Shown here: positions 17,996-25,682 of the stretch, piece after piece
Position numbering within the stretch: the first letter of the stretch is position 1
How the letters are laid out: each line of letters starts with the position of its first letter
From: Thermoleophilaceae bacterium
GTDB lineage: Bacteria > Actinomycetota > Thermoleophilia > Solirubrobacterales > Thermoleophilaceae
Direction of reading: 5' to 3'
Length of the DNA stretch: 57,561 nt
NCBI GenBank assembly: GCA_036378175.1
Contig: DASUWY010000049.1
Location: 24,001 to 81,561, forward strand
Notes under the pieces: generated by a model
The model's database searches: none
Seen by the model: the letters and a program-made list of their open reading frames with translations, nothing else
Told to the model about the DNA's origin: nothing
Position numbers and translations under genes: made by a program

Positions 17996-19567
17996 ATGAC
18001 CCGCCAAAAGGTTCCAGAGACATATGAGGAGAAGCTCGCCCAGCTCCAGGAGCTGCGCGAGGCCGCGATCCACTCCGCCTCGGAAAAGGCGGTCGAGAAG
18101 CAGCACGAGAAGGGCAAGCTAACCGCCCGCGAGCGGGTGGAGAAGCTGCTGGACCCAGGCTCCTTCCAGGAGCTCGACACGTTCGTTCGGCACCGAACGT
18201 TCGACTTCGACATGCTCAAGAACCGCCCCTGGGGCGACGCCGTGGTCACCGGCCACGGCAAGATCGACGGCCGCGACGTCTGCGTCTTCTCCCAGGACTT
18301 CACCGTCTTCGGCGGCTCGCTCGGCGAGGTGATGGCCGAGAAGATGTGCAAGATCATGGACCTGGCGGCCAAGATCGGCTGCCCCGTGATCGGCCTCAAC
18401 GACTCGGGCGGCGCCCGCATCCAGGAGGGCGTGGTCTCGCTCGGTGCGTACGGCGATGTGTTCGTGCGCAACGTGCAGTGCTCGGGCGTGATTCCGCAGA
18501 TCAGCGTGATCATGGGCCCCTGCGCGGGCGGCGCCGTGTATTCCCCGGCCATGACGGACTTCATCTTCATGGTCAAGGAGACCTCGCACATGTTCATCAC
18601 CGGTCCCGATGTGATCAAGACGGTGACCGGCGAGGAGGCCACGTTCGAGGAGCTCGGGGGCGCGATGTCCCACAACACCAAGTCGGGCGTCGCGCACTTC
18701 GCGGCCGACGACGAGGAGAGCTGCCTCGAGGACGTTCGCTACCTCATGTCGTTCCTGCCGCAGAACAACCTCGAGAAGCCGCCGCGGATCCACACCGGGG
18801 ACGACCCCGATCGCATGGACGAGGCGCTCGACCACGTGGTGCCGGACAACCCCAACAAGCCGTACGACATGCGCGACGTGATCCACCTGATCGTCGACGA
18901 CGGCGAGTTCTTCGAGGTGCACGAGCACTACGCGCGCAACATCGTGTGCGGCTTCTCGCGACTCAACGGCCATGCGATCGGCGTGGTGGGCAACCAGCCG
19001 TCACAGCTCGCGGGCGTGCTCGACATCGACGCGTCGGTGAAGGGCGCGCGCTTCGTCCGCTTCTGCGACGCCTTCAACATCCCGATCCTCACCTTCACGG
19101 ACGTGCCGGGCTTCCTCCCCGGAACGAGCCAGGAGTGGGGCGGGATCATCCGCCACGGCGCCAAGCTGCTCTACGCCTACACCGAGGCGACGGTGCCCAA
19201 GCTCACGGTGATCACGCGCAAGGCGTACGGCGGCGCCTACGACGTCATGAACTCCAAGCACATGCTCGCCGACTTCAACTTCGCGTGGCCCACGGCGGAG
19301 GTGGCGGTGATGGGCCCGGATGGCGCGGTGAACATCATCCACCGCCGCGACATCGCCGCCTCACCCACGCCCGATGAGCGCCGCGAGAAGCTGATCTCCG
19401 ACTACAAGGCGCGCTTCGCGAATCCCTACTCCGCTGCCGAGCGCGGCTACATCGATGACGTGCTCATCCCGCATGAGACGCGCCCGCGCCTGATCCAGGC
19501 ACTCGAAGCGCTGCAGACCAAGCGCGTGGACCAGCCGAAGCGCAAGCACGGGAACATTCCCCTTTAG
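17996..19567 (+). CDS. pccB: Propionyl-CoA carboxylase beta subunit (carboxyltransferase)
   Basis: A 523-residue carboxyltransferase that moves CO2 from carboxybiotin to an acyl-CoA, probably propionyl-CoA. Two crotonase-like halves are visible. The first has [11 protein letters not shown] and [10 protein letters not shown]. The second has [27 protein letters not shown]. The segment [14 protein letters not shown] has Asp at the position that favours propionyl-CoA in the Streptomyces PccB family. The alpha (biotin) subunit is at 36543-38312 and an epsilon-like subunit at 26657-26902, so the complex is encoded at scattered sites. It converges with the Ig-repeat gene at 19580. Confidence 0.93.
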   Translation: MTRQKVPETYEEKLAQLQELREAAIHSASEKAVEKQHEKGKLTARERVEKLLDPGSFQELDTFVRHRTFDFDMLKNRPWGDAVVTGHGKIDGRDVCVFSQDFTVFGGSLGEVMAEKMCKIMDLAAKIGCPVIGLNDSGGARIQEGVVSLGAYGDVFVRNVQCSGVIPQISVIMGPCAGGAVYSPAMTDFIFMVKETSHMFITGPDVIKTVTGEEATFEELGGAMSHNTKSGVAHFAADDEESCLEDVRYLMSFLPQNNLEKPPRIHTGDDPDRMDEALDHVVPDNPNKPYDMRDVIHLIVDDGEFFEVHEHYARNIVCGFSRLNGHAIGVVGNQPSQLAGVLDIDASVKGARFVRFCDAFNIPILTFTDVPGFLPGTSQEWGGIIRHGAKLLYAYTEATVPKLTVITRKAYGGAYDVMNSKHMLADFNFAWPTAEVAVMGPDGAVNIIHRRDIAASPTPDERREKLISDYKARFANPYSAAERGYIDDVLIPHETRPRLIQALEALQTKRVDQPKRKHGNIPL

Positions 19568-19579
19568 GGAAATCCCGCT

Positions 19580-21619
19580 TCAGCCCAGCACCGTGAAGCT
19601 GCTCTTTCCGAGCAGGTGGCCGTAGCGGTTCTTGCTCCGCGGCCCGATCCCGGGCCAGACGTACCACGTGTATGGGCCGGCCACGAAGCTGTAGTCGTGG
19701 CCGCCGTATGTCCAACTCGGAGGCAGCTGGAACGAGGACTTGCGTGGCCACGTGCTGAGCACCTTCGTCTTCCCGAGGTAGAGCTGAAGGTTGTAGTAGC
19801 GGGCGCGCCTCACTCGCTTCCAGGTGAGTTTGGGCGGCAGGCTCACCACCGTGCCGGGAAGCGGCCTGAGGCTCAAGGCGGTGGGCGAGCCGGGGACCGC
19901 GGTGGACGTCCGGTTGCCCGCCTGGTCGAACACGGTCACCGTGTACATGTAGTGCTTGCCGTTGCGCAGGTGACGGTCCAGGAAGCTGGTGCCCTTCCCG
20001 GCGTACACCACCTTCGTGCGCTTCCCGCGCGAGCGGGTCACTCGCACTCTGGTGGCGTCCGCGGGCTTGGTCCATGTGACGAGGACCTTGGCGTTTTGCG
20101 GGGTGGTGACCGCCTGCGGAGCGGCCGGCGGCGTGGCGTCGTAGCGCATCGCGAAGGAGGCGGTCGCGGAGTTGCCCGCGGCATCCGTGCAGGTACCGCT
20201 CACGAGGGTGTGGGCGTTCTGGTCGCCTGTATACGTGTAGTGGCTGCAGGCGACCCCGCCGGAGAGGGAGTCGACGCCCTGGAAGGCGAGCCTCACCGGG
20301 TGGTTGAACCAGCCGTTGTGGTCGGGCAGGCGATCGGGAAGCGCGCCCAGCACGGTGGGCGGAGTGTGGTCGTAGCGCAGCGGGGCCGAGCCGCTGCCCA
20401 TGTTGCCGGCCACGTCCTGACATGAGCCGCCGACGGCGGCGGACGCGCTGTCCGGCCCGCCATACACGACGTTCGACGAACAGGACGAGACACCCGAGGC
20501 GTCGTCGGCCCCCTGGAAGCTGAACGAAACCGGATGGTTGTACCAGCCGCCTGAATCGGGCGGCCGATCCGGGACGCCGGAGACCGCGGGCCCGGTGCTG
20601 TCGTAGGCGAACGCCGGCGATGCCAGCGGCGAGAGGTCGACGTTCCCGGCGAGGTCTGTGCACGATCCGGATGCCTGCACAGCAGGCCCGTCGGGGCCGC
20701 TGTAGGTCACGCTCCCGCACGGCGAGCCCACGCCGGACGTCGCGTCCGTTCCGGTGAAGTTCACCGCGACTGGATGGTTGTACCAGCCATTCAGATCGGG
20801 GCCGCGGTCTAGGGCGGAGCCGGTGGTCTCCGGCGCGGTGTGGTCGTACTTGAAGTTCATCACCAGGCCCGCGCTGTCATTGCCTGCGTTGTCGTGGCAC
20901 ACGCCCGTGACCGACGCCGTGGCGCTGTCGCCACCCGCGTACGTCACGCTCGGGCAGGTGTCGATTCCGGAGAGGTTGTCCGTGCCGCTGAAGTCGTACG
21001 TCGGCGGCGTCACGTACCAGCCGTTCGTTCCGTCCGGCCCGCTCTTGGGCGTTCCGCTCGTGACCGTAGGGGCGGTCGCGTCGTACTTGAAGGTCTGCGA
21101 GCCGTCGCCGGTGTTGCCGGCAACGTCGGTGCAGGTCCCGTCGACGCTCGCGGTCGCGCTGTCCGGCCCGCTGTACGAGACGCCGCTGGAGCAAGAGGAG
21201 ATTCCGGATGGCGTGTCGCTCCCGAAGAAGTCGAAGCTCACCGTGTGGTTGAACCACCCGTTGCTGTCCGCACTCCTGCCCGCGTTCGCGCCGTCCACGG
21301 TCGGATTGGTGGTGTCCACCTTGATCGTCACGTTGCCGTCGACGGGTGGATCCGCACCCCACGTGGCGGTGCAGGTGACCGACTGGCCGCTGGACGTGGT
21401 CTCGTTGATCGTCTGCGGGTCGCATCCCGGGCTCGTGCTGTCCGGGGGATCCGGGTCGAACGTCCAGCTCAGGTCGACTGGCGACGTGTACCAGGGGCCG
21501 CTGCAGTCCGTGGGGGCGGCCGAGCACGCCGGGGTGACGGTGTCGGCATGCGCGCGCGACGGGCTGGCCGCGGACAGCGCGACAATCGCGACCACCAGCC
21601 CGAGTCCAACCTTCCGCAT
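19580..21619 (-). CDS. Secreted Ig-like repeat protein, cassette copy A
   Basis: A 679-residue exported protein with a signal peptide ending near AHA (about residue 24). After a first Cys-rich unit come five repeats of about 80 residues. Each has a GW(F/Y)NHPV-like entry and a core with SG and Cys, and closes with a CxDxAGN pattern typical of bacterial Ig-like (HYR-type) domains. A fibronectin-type stretch follows, then a distinct C-terminal domain of about 95 residues (ARYYNLQLYLGKTKVLS, WYVWPGIGP). The middle gene of the cassette starts upstream and stops 4 nt before this start. Copy B at 22969-24300 has the same ends with only two repeats. Adhesion or surface display is inferred. Confidence 0.8.
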   Translation of the reverse strand: MRKVGLGLVVAIVALSAASPSRAHADTVTPACSAAPTDCSGPWYTSPVDLSWTFDPDPPDSTSPGCDPQTINETTSSGQSVTCTATWGADPPVDGNVTIKVDTTNPTVDGANAGRSADSNGWFNHTVSFDFFGSDTPSGISSCSSGVSYSGPDSATASVDGTCTDVAGNTGDGSQTFKYDATAPTVTSGTPKSGPDGTNGWYVTPPTYDFSGTDNLSGIDTCPSVTYAGGDSATASVTGVCHDNAGNDSAGLVMNFKYDHTAPETTGSALDRGPDLNGWYNHPVAVNFTGTDATSGVGSPCGSVTYSGPDGPAVQASGSCTDLAGNVDLSPLASPAFAYDSTGPAVSGVPDRPPDSGGWYNHPVSFSFQGADDASGVSSCSSNVVYGGPDSASAAVGGSCQDVAGNMGSGSAPLRYDHTPPTVLGALPDRLPDHNGWFNHPVRLAFQGVDSLSGGVACSHYTYTGDQNAHTLVSGTCTDAAGNSATASFAMRYDATPPAAPQAVTTPQNAKVLVTWTKPADATRVRVTRSRGKRTKVVYAGKGTSFLDRHLRNGKHYMYTVTVFDQAGNRTSTAVPGSPTALSLRPLPGTVVSLPPKLTWKRVRRARYYNLQLYLGKTKVLSTWPRKSSFQLPPSWTYGGHDYSFVAGPYTWYVWPGIGPRSKNRYGHLLGKSSFTVLG

Positions 21620-21623
21620 CTTG

Positions 21624-22265
21624 TTACCAGCCGCGCCGCGGCGAGCTGAGCTTCATCAGCAACCGGAGCATCGAGCCGCTGGCCACCGCCGCGAGCATGA
21701 GTGCGAGCGCCGCGAGCGCCAGCAGCGCCGCGGATCCCGAGTGGCTGTCGGCGGCGGCCCTGAGTGGCGCGACGGCGTCTGACACTCGGGACAGCACCGC
21801 CGCCTCCTGCCCGGTGGCCGCCGGCGATCTGTGAACGGGCGCGGCGGCGGGATGGTGGTGCGACGGCGGCCTGCGACGGTGGACGTGACGTGGCGTTCGA
21901 TGCACAGGCGCTGGGGGCGCAGCCACGACGGGGGCCGGAGCCGGCTTGGTGGGGACGGAGTGCCGGTGGACCACCGGGGTGCGCACGGGCACCGGGGTTG
22001 AGCTCGGCTTCGGCTGCGACACCGGCGTCGGTGCAGGCGCGGGCGCAGGCGTGGGGGCGCGGTCGGGCTTTGGGTTGCTGGGTTGCGGGTCGGGTGAGAC
22101 CGTCCCCGGCGCCGGGTCCGGGGATGGCGAGTCAGCGAGCGCGGGGCCGGCCGCCCACGCCGGCACTGCCAACACTGCCACGAGCGTGAGGATCAACTTG
22201 AGTCCAGCCGACGGCCCGCGTGAGGGCCGTCCGATGAACCCTGGAAGGAGGGTTCGATCCGTCAT
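21624..22265 (-). CDS. Pro/His-rich single-pass membrane protein with PRRGW tail, cassette copy A
   Basis: A 213-residue protein of unknown function, starting at the ATG at 22265. A hydrophobic N-terminal segment ending in AWAAGPALA looks like a signal peptide. It is followed by about 120 residues rich in Pro, Ala, His and Arg. A second hydrophobic segment near the end leads into LLMKLSSPRRGW at the C-terminus. The same layout and tail (LLIRLTTPRRGW) are seen in copy B. Only 4 nt separate it from the Ig-repeat gene, so the two are co-transcribed. The proline-rich part would span the wall, and the PRRGW end could be a retention or sorting signal. Both are inference. Confidence 0.7.
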   Translation of the reverse strand: MTDRTLLPGFIGRPSRGPSAGLKLILTLVAVLAVPAWAAGPALADSPSPDPAPGTVSPDPQPSNPKPDRAPTPAPAPAPTPVSQPKPSSTPVPVRTPVVHRHSVPTKPAPAPVVAAPPAPVHRTPRHVHRRRPPSHHHPAAAPVHRSPAATGQEAAVLSRVSDAVAPLRAAADSHSGSAALLALAALALMLAAVASGSMLRLLMKLSSPRRGW

Positions 22266-22294
22266 ATGAGCCAGAGAACGTCCGGATGTTCCTG

Positions 22295-22311
22295 CGGTCC
22301 TAAGGGGACCG
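22295..22311. promoter_or_regulatory. Inverted repeat 1 in the control region of cassette A
   Basis: CGGTCC 22295-22300 pairs with GGACCG 22306-22311, followed by TACA. The same CGGTC/GACCGTACA element stands at 24995-25015 in cassette B, at a similar distance from the Pro/His-rich gene. Conservation between copies supports a binding site. Confidence 0.5.
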
Positions 22312-22336
22312 TACAACGAGTCCCCGAATTTGCATA

Positions 22337-22353
22337 GCCCAGCGCGAGTGGGC
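22337..22353. promoter_or_regulatory. Inverted repeat 2 in the control region of cassette A
   Basis: GCCCA 22337-22341 and TGGGC 22349-22353 form an inverted repeat that is repeated at 25035-25057 in cassette B. In both copies it is followed within 20 bp by GGCATTGCT (22371-22379 here). Confidence 0.5.
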
Positions 22354-22401
22354 ACCTAAAAATCAAAAAGGGCATTGCTTACGCGCCAAACCGGGCTTAC
22401 G

Positions 22402-22965
22402 ATGAACACGTTGGACACTTCGTCGCTGGCCGGCTCCCGCTACCTGGAGCTGCCTTACAAAATCGTCCTCATGAGGGACAAGCGCAAGGGCTCTCGGCCC
22501 TGGCTCGCCACCGTTGAGGAGCTGCCTGGCTGCGAGGCGCGCGGCGACTCTCCGGAGGAAGCCACCCACGCGCTCCGCGACGAGATGGCGGCGTGGATGG
22601 CCGGCGCGCTGGAGGAGGGCCGCTCGATTCCGAGACCTCGGAATGCGCCCGAGGCCGCGTCGGCCCGTCTCACACTCAACGTGCCCAAGACACTGCGCGA
22701 GGGGCTCGTCCAGGCGGCCGTGCGAGAGGGCCTGTCGCTCAATCAGCTCATCACGATCGCGCTCGCCGGAACGATCCGCTGGCGCCCCGCCGCCGGAGAC
22801 AGCAACGGACGCTGGATCCAGGCACGCGCCGAGAACCTCATCAACTTGGATAACCCGCCCCGGCCCGGCCTTCGGCAGGCGCTGATGCTGAATGCCGTGC
22901 TGCTCGGGTTCGTGGCGGTGGCCGCATTGACCGTCCTCATCGTGGCCCTCGCAAACGGTTTCTGA
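22402..22965 (+). CDS. HicB-like/ribbon-helix-helix protein with C-terminal membrane anchor, cassette copy A
   Basis: A 187-residue protein. Residues about 18-75 resemble a HicB-type antitoxin fold (an IVLMRD strand, then LPGCEARGDSPEEA). Residues 85-120 resemble a ribbon-helix-helix DNA-binding domain (ARLTLNVPKTLREGLVQAAVREGLSLNQL). The last 27 residues form one hydrophobic helix. No HicA toxin gene is adjacent. It is divergent from the Pro/His-rich gene. ATG 22402 is the conventional start. A TACGAT box overlaps it, and alignment with copy B suggests the TTG at 22411 could be the true leaderless start. A membrane-tethered transcription regulator of the cassette is the inferred role. Confidence 0.75.
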   Translation: MNTLDTSSLAGSRYLELPYKIVLMRDKRKGSRPWLATVEELPGCEARGDSPEEATHALRDEMAAWMAGALEEGRSIPRPRNAPEAASARLTLNVPKTLREGLVQAAVREGLSLNQLITIALAGTIRWRPAAGDSNGRWIQARAENLINLDNPPRPGLRQALMLNAVLLGFVAVAALTVLIVALANGF

Positions 22966-22968
22966 TCG

Positions 22969-24300
22969 CTATCCGGTCACGCGGAAGCTGCTTCGCCCGA
23001 TGCGCTTGCCGTAGCGGTGGGCGGAGGGCGGGCCGAATCCTGGCCACACGTACCAGCGGTAGTGGCCCGTGGCGAGCGCGTAGGTCTTGCCCCTGAAGTG
23101 CCAGCGCGGCTTAAGCTGAACCTGCGCGGTGCGGGGCCAGATGCTCAACACTTTCTTTCCGCCGAAGAAGAGCTGCAGGTTGTAGTAGCGGGCGCCTTTG
23201 ATCTTCTTCCAGGTGAGCAGCGGCGGCGCGCCCACGACCGTGCCCACGAACGGCCTCAGGCTCGAGCCGGTGGGAATGGCCCGGATCACGGTCGTGGTCG
23301 TATTGCCCGCCTGGTCCTGGTCCGTGACCGCGTAGCGGTACTTGACTCCGTTCTTCAATCCCGTGTCGAGGAAGGAGCTGGCGCTGCCCGAGTACACGAT
23401 CGCCGCCGGCGCTCCCCCGCTCTGCGGGGAGCGGGACACGGTCACGCCTGCGGCGTCGCCCGGGACGGTCCAGGACACATCCACGCTGTGGTTGCCGGGT
23501 ATCACCTCCACCCTCGCGGCCGCCGGACGGGCGTCGTCGTACTTGAAGCTCTGTGCGCCGGATGCGGCGTTGCCCGCGTTGTCGGTGCAGGCGCCGGCGA
23601 CGCTGGCCGTCGGGTCCACCGGCCCGCTGTAGGTCGCGGTCGTGCAACCGGCGATACCGGACGTGGCATCGGTGCCCTGGAACGTGAACGAGACCGGGTG
23701 GTTGTACCAGCCGTCATGGTCCGGCGGGCGGTCGGCCGTGGCGCCGGTGACGCTGGGCGGCGTGGCGTCGTAGTTGAACGCTGACGACGCGGCGCTCGTG
23801 GTGTTGGTGGCATTGTCAGTGCAGCCGCCCATCACGGAAATGGCGCTGCCGTCGGGGCCGGAGTACGGAACGGCGGTGCACGTGCTGATGCCCGACAGAG
23901 CATCGGTACCGCTGAATGGGACCGACAACGCGTGGTTGTACCAGCCGTTGTGGTCCGGCGGCCGGTCCGGAGCACCGGCCACGTCGGTCGGGGAGGTCTT
24001 GTCGATTCTCACCGTGATGGCGTGATCTTCTGTCTCGCCTGGCGGGGGGTCGTTCCATGTGGCGGTGCAGTCAAGAGCGCTCTCGCCCTCGGTCGTGACG
24101 CTGGTGACGCCGCAGTCGCTCGACGTGACATCCGGTGTAGATGGGCTGAAGTCCCAGGCGACCGTCACGTCCGTGTTGAACCAGGGGACGCACGAGCCGT
24201 CGTTGCACGTGGCGTCCACGCTGTTGGCCGCCGCAGATTGCGGCGCGGCAATGGCCACCATCGCGGCGATGATCCCGGCCAGCACCGCAACCCGCTTCAC
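22969..24300 (-). CDS. Secreted Ig-like repeat protein, cassette copy B
   Basis: A 443-residue exported protein with a signal peptide ending near AAA. It has one N-terminal Cys-containing unit, two Ig-like repeats (each with RPPDH.GWYNH and a CTDNAxN close), a fibronectin-like linker and a C-terminal domain (GARYYNLQLFFGGKKVLS, WYVWPGFGP) closely matching copy A. It is 236 residues shorter than copy A, which equals about three repeat units. Three nt separate it from the Pro/His-rich gene upstream. Its stop lies 3 nt from the stop of the copy A HicB-like gene. Confidence 0.8.
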   Translation of the reverse strand: MKRVAVLAGIIAAMVAIAAPQSAAANSVDATCNDGSCVPWFNTDVTVAWDFSPSTPDVTSSDCGVTSVTTEGESALDCTATWNDPPPGETEDHAITVRIDKTSPTDVAGAPDRPPDHNGWYNHALSVPFSGTDALSGISTCTAVPYSGPDGSAISVMGGCTDNATNTTSAASSAFNYDATPPSVTGATADRPPDHDGWYNHPVSFTFQGTDATSGIAGCTTATYSGPVDPTASVAGACTDNAGNAASGAQSFKYDDARPAAARVEVIPGNHSVDVSWTVPGDAAGVTVSRSPQSGGAPAAIVYSGSASSFLDTGLKNGVKYRYAVTDQDQAGNTTTTVIRAIPTGSSLRPFVGTVVGAPPLLTWKKIKGARYYNLQLFFGGKKVLSIWPRTAQVQLKPRWHFRGKTYALATGHYRWYVWPGFGPPSAHRYGKRIGRSSFRVTG

Positions 24301-24303
24301 GAC

Positions 24304-24963
24304 CTACCAGCCCCGCCGAGGAGTGGTCAGCCGGATCAGCAACCGCAGCAGCGAGCCGCTGACGATCGCCACGAGGAGCAGCGTGCCCGCCGCAATCAGA
24401 AGAAGACTGCCGCTGGTGGAGTCGGCGCTCTGGGCCACCGTCAGCGGCGCGGTGGCGGCGGTGCGGACGATCCTCGCCGGTGCGGTCGTGGGGGGTGCCA
24501 CGGCTTCCGGTGCGGTCCTGGGGAGTGCCACGGGAGGCGCCGCCTTGTGCGCCGGAGCGCGATGGTGATGCCTCGCGTGATGCACGGCCGGGGCAGGCGG
24601 CGGAGTGACCACGGGCGCGGGTGTTGGGGCGGGCGGGCGCGGGGCCGTTCGAACGGGCGCGACTCTGCGCGTGACGGGGGCGGGGGTGACGGTTGTGGGC
24701 GCGGGTGTGTGGACCACCGGCGCCGGAGCGGGCCGCGACACCGGTTGCGACGGTGCGGGGTCGGGAGCCGGCTTGACCGGAACGGAGTCGGGCGACGGAC
24801 CGCTGGGCGCCGGATCCGGGGAGATGTCGGCGAACGCCGACGGCGCTCCGCAGGCCAGCACGGCCACGGCGCATGCCAACGCGAGGCGTGTCGTACGTCC
24901 GGCCGCGGTGGAACGGAAATCACACACGGCCGTCCGACCTGGAGGGAAGGGTCGAGCCGCCAT
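24304..24963 (-). CDS. Pro/His-rich single-pass membrane protein with PRRGW tail, cassette copy B
   Basis: A 219-residue protein of unknown function. The ATG at 24963 is chosen because it matches the start of copy A, with the same GGCTCA bases just before it. The layout is a signal-like hydrophobic segment ending in GAPSAFA, SPDPAPSGPSPDS, a long Pro/Ala/His/Arg spacer, a hydrophobic helix and a C-terminal LLIRLTTPRRGW. The core spacer differs freely from copy A, while both ends are conserved. This points to selection on the ends, especially the tail. Confidence 0.7.
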   Translation of the reverse strand: MAARPFPPGRTAVCDFRSTAAGRTTRLALACAVAVLACGAPSAFADISPDPAPSGPSPDSVPVKPAPDPAPSQPVSRPAPAPVVHTPAPTTVTPAPVTRRVAPVRTAPRPPAPTPAPVVTPPPAPAVHHARHHHRAPAHKAAPPVALPRTAPEAVAPPTTAPARIVRTAATAPLTVAQSADSTSGSLLLIAAGTLLLVAIVSGSLLRLLIRLTTPRRGW

Positions 24964-24994
24964 TTGAGCCAGAATCCGGAGCCTCTGTGGCCCC

Positions 24995-25015
24995 ACGGTC
25001 CTATGTAACGACCGT
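24995..25015. promoter_or_regulatory. Inverted repeat 1 in the control region of cassette B
   Basis: ACGGTC 24995-25000 and GACCGT 25010-25015 pair perfectly around a 9-base spacer, then ACA. Counterpart of 22295-22311. Confidence 0.5.
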
Positions 25016-25034
25016 ACACCCAGAATGGCCGTTT

Positions 25035-25057
25035 GCCCAGCCCGAAACGATGTGGGC
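25035..25057. promoter_or_regulatory. Inverted repeat 2 in the control region of cassette B
   Basis: GCCCA 25035-25039 and TGGGC 25053-25057, followed by GGCATTGCT at 25070-25078, mirror the arrangement in cassette A. Confidence 0.5.
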
Positions 25058-25096
25058 ACAATGGGGCGCGGCATTGCTCGTTCGAGGTTTGGCCCT

Positions 25097-25102
25097 TAGC
25101 AT
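25097..25102 (+). promoter_or_regulatory. Putative -10 box for the copy B HicB-like gene
   Basis: TAGCAT lies 6 nt before the GTG at 25109, pointing to a leaderless transcript. Confidence 0.4.
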
Positions 25103-25108
25103 TGACCC

Positions 25109-25675
25109 GTGGAGTCATCCTTGGAGTCATCACCCCTTGCGGGTGCGCGCTATCTGGATCTGCCCTACCGCATCATCCTCACCAAGGAGCGGCGAAGGGG
25201 TGGGAACGCGTGGCTCGCCCTGGTTGAAGAGCTTCCGGGCTGCGAGGCCCGTGGGGACACGCCGGAGGAAGCGACGGTCGCGCTGCGCGAGCACATGGCC
25301 ACCTGGATCGCGAGCGCGCTCGAACGTGGGCAGGCGATACCGCGGCCACGGCACGATCTGGACGCGACCAACGGGCAGCTGTCGTTCGCAATTCCCAAGT
25401 CGCTTCACGAGACGATCGCGCACGCCGCTGTGCGCGAGGGCCTGACGGTGGACCAGCTCGTCACGGTCGCCCTCGCCGCGGTACTTCAGTGGCGGCCAAG
25501 GGGGGAAGAGCCCAACGGCCGCTGGATCCAGGCGCGCGCCGCGGGTCTCGCCCAGGGCGATAATCGCACCCGCCAAGATCTCCACCGGGCGCTCACGGTC
25601 AACATGGTGCTGCTCGCGCTCGTTGCCGTGGCCGCCGTGGTCGCCCTCATCGCGGCAGTGGCGCACGGCTTCTAG
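25109..25675 (+). CDS. HicB-like/ribbon-helix-helix protein with C-terminal membrane anchor, cassette copy B
   Basis: A 188-residue paralogue of the protein at 22402-22965, starting with GTG. The parts come in the same order: a HicB-like fold (YRIILTKERR, then ELPGCEARGDTPEEA), a ribbon-helix-helix region (QLSFAIPKSLHETIAHAAVREGLTVDQL), the shared NGRWIQARA linker and a C-terminal hydrophobic helix of about 25 residues. As in copy A there is no HicA partner, and the gene is divergent from its Pro/His-rich neighbour. If the DNA-binding part contacts the conserved inverted repeats, transcription would be controlled from the membrane. This is inference. Confidence 0.75.
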   Translation: MESSLESSPLAGARYLDLPYRIILTKERRRGGNAWLALVEELPGCEARGDTPEEATVALREHMATWIASALERGQAIPRPRHDLDATNGQLSFAIPKSLHETIAHAAVREGLTVDQLVTVALAAVLQWRPRGEEPNGRWIQARAAGLAQGDNRTRQDLHRALTVNMVLLALVAVAAVVALIAAVAHGF

Positions 25676-25682
25676 CTGCTGA

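Noticed and set aside
22402-25675. HicAB toxin-antitoxin modules
   Set aside because: Only HicB-like proteins are present, each with a membrane helix. No small HicA-type gene lies next to either.
19580-25675. Cassette duplication as a transposon or genomic island
   Set aside because: No transposase, integrase, terminal repeats or tRNA is nearby, and base composition looks like the rest of the window.
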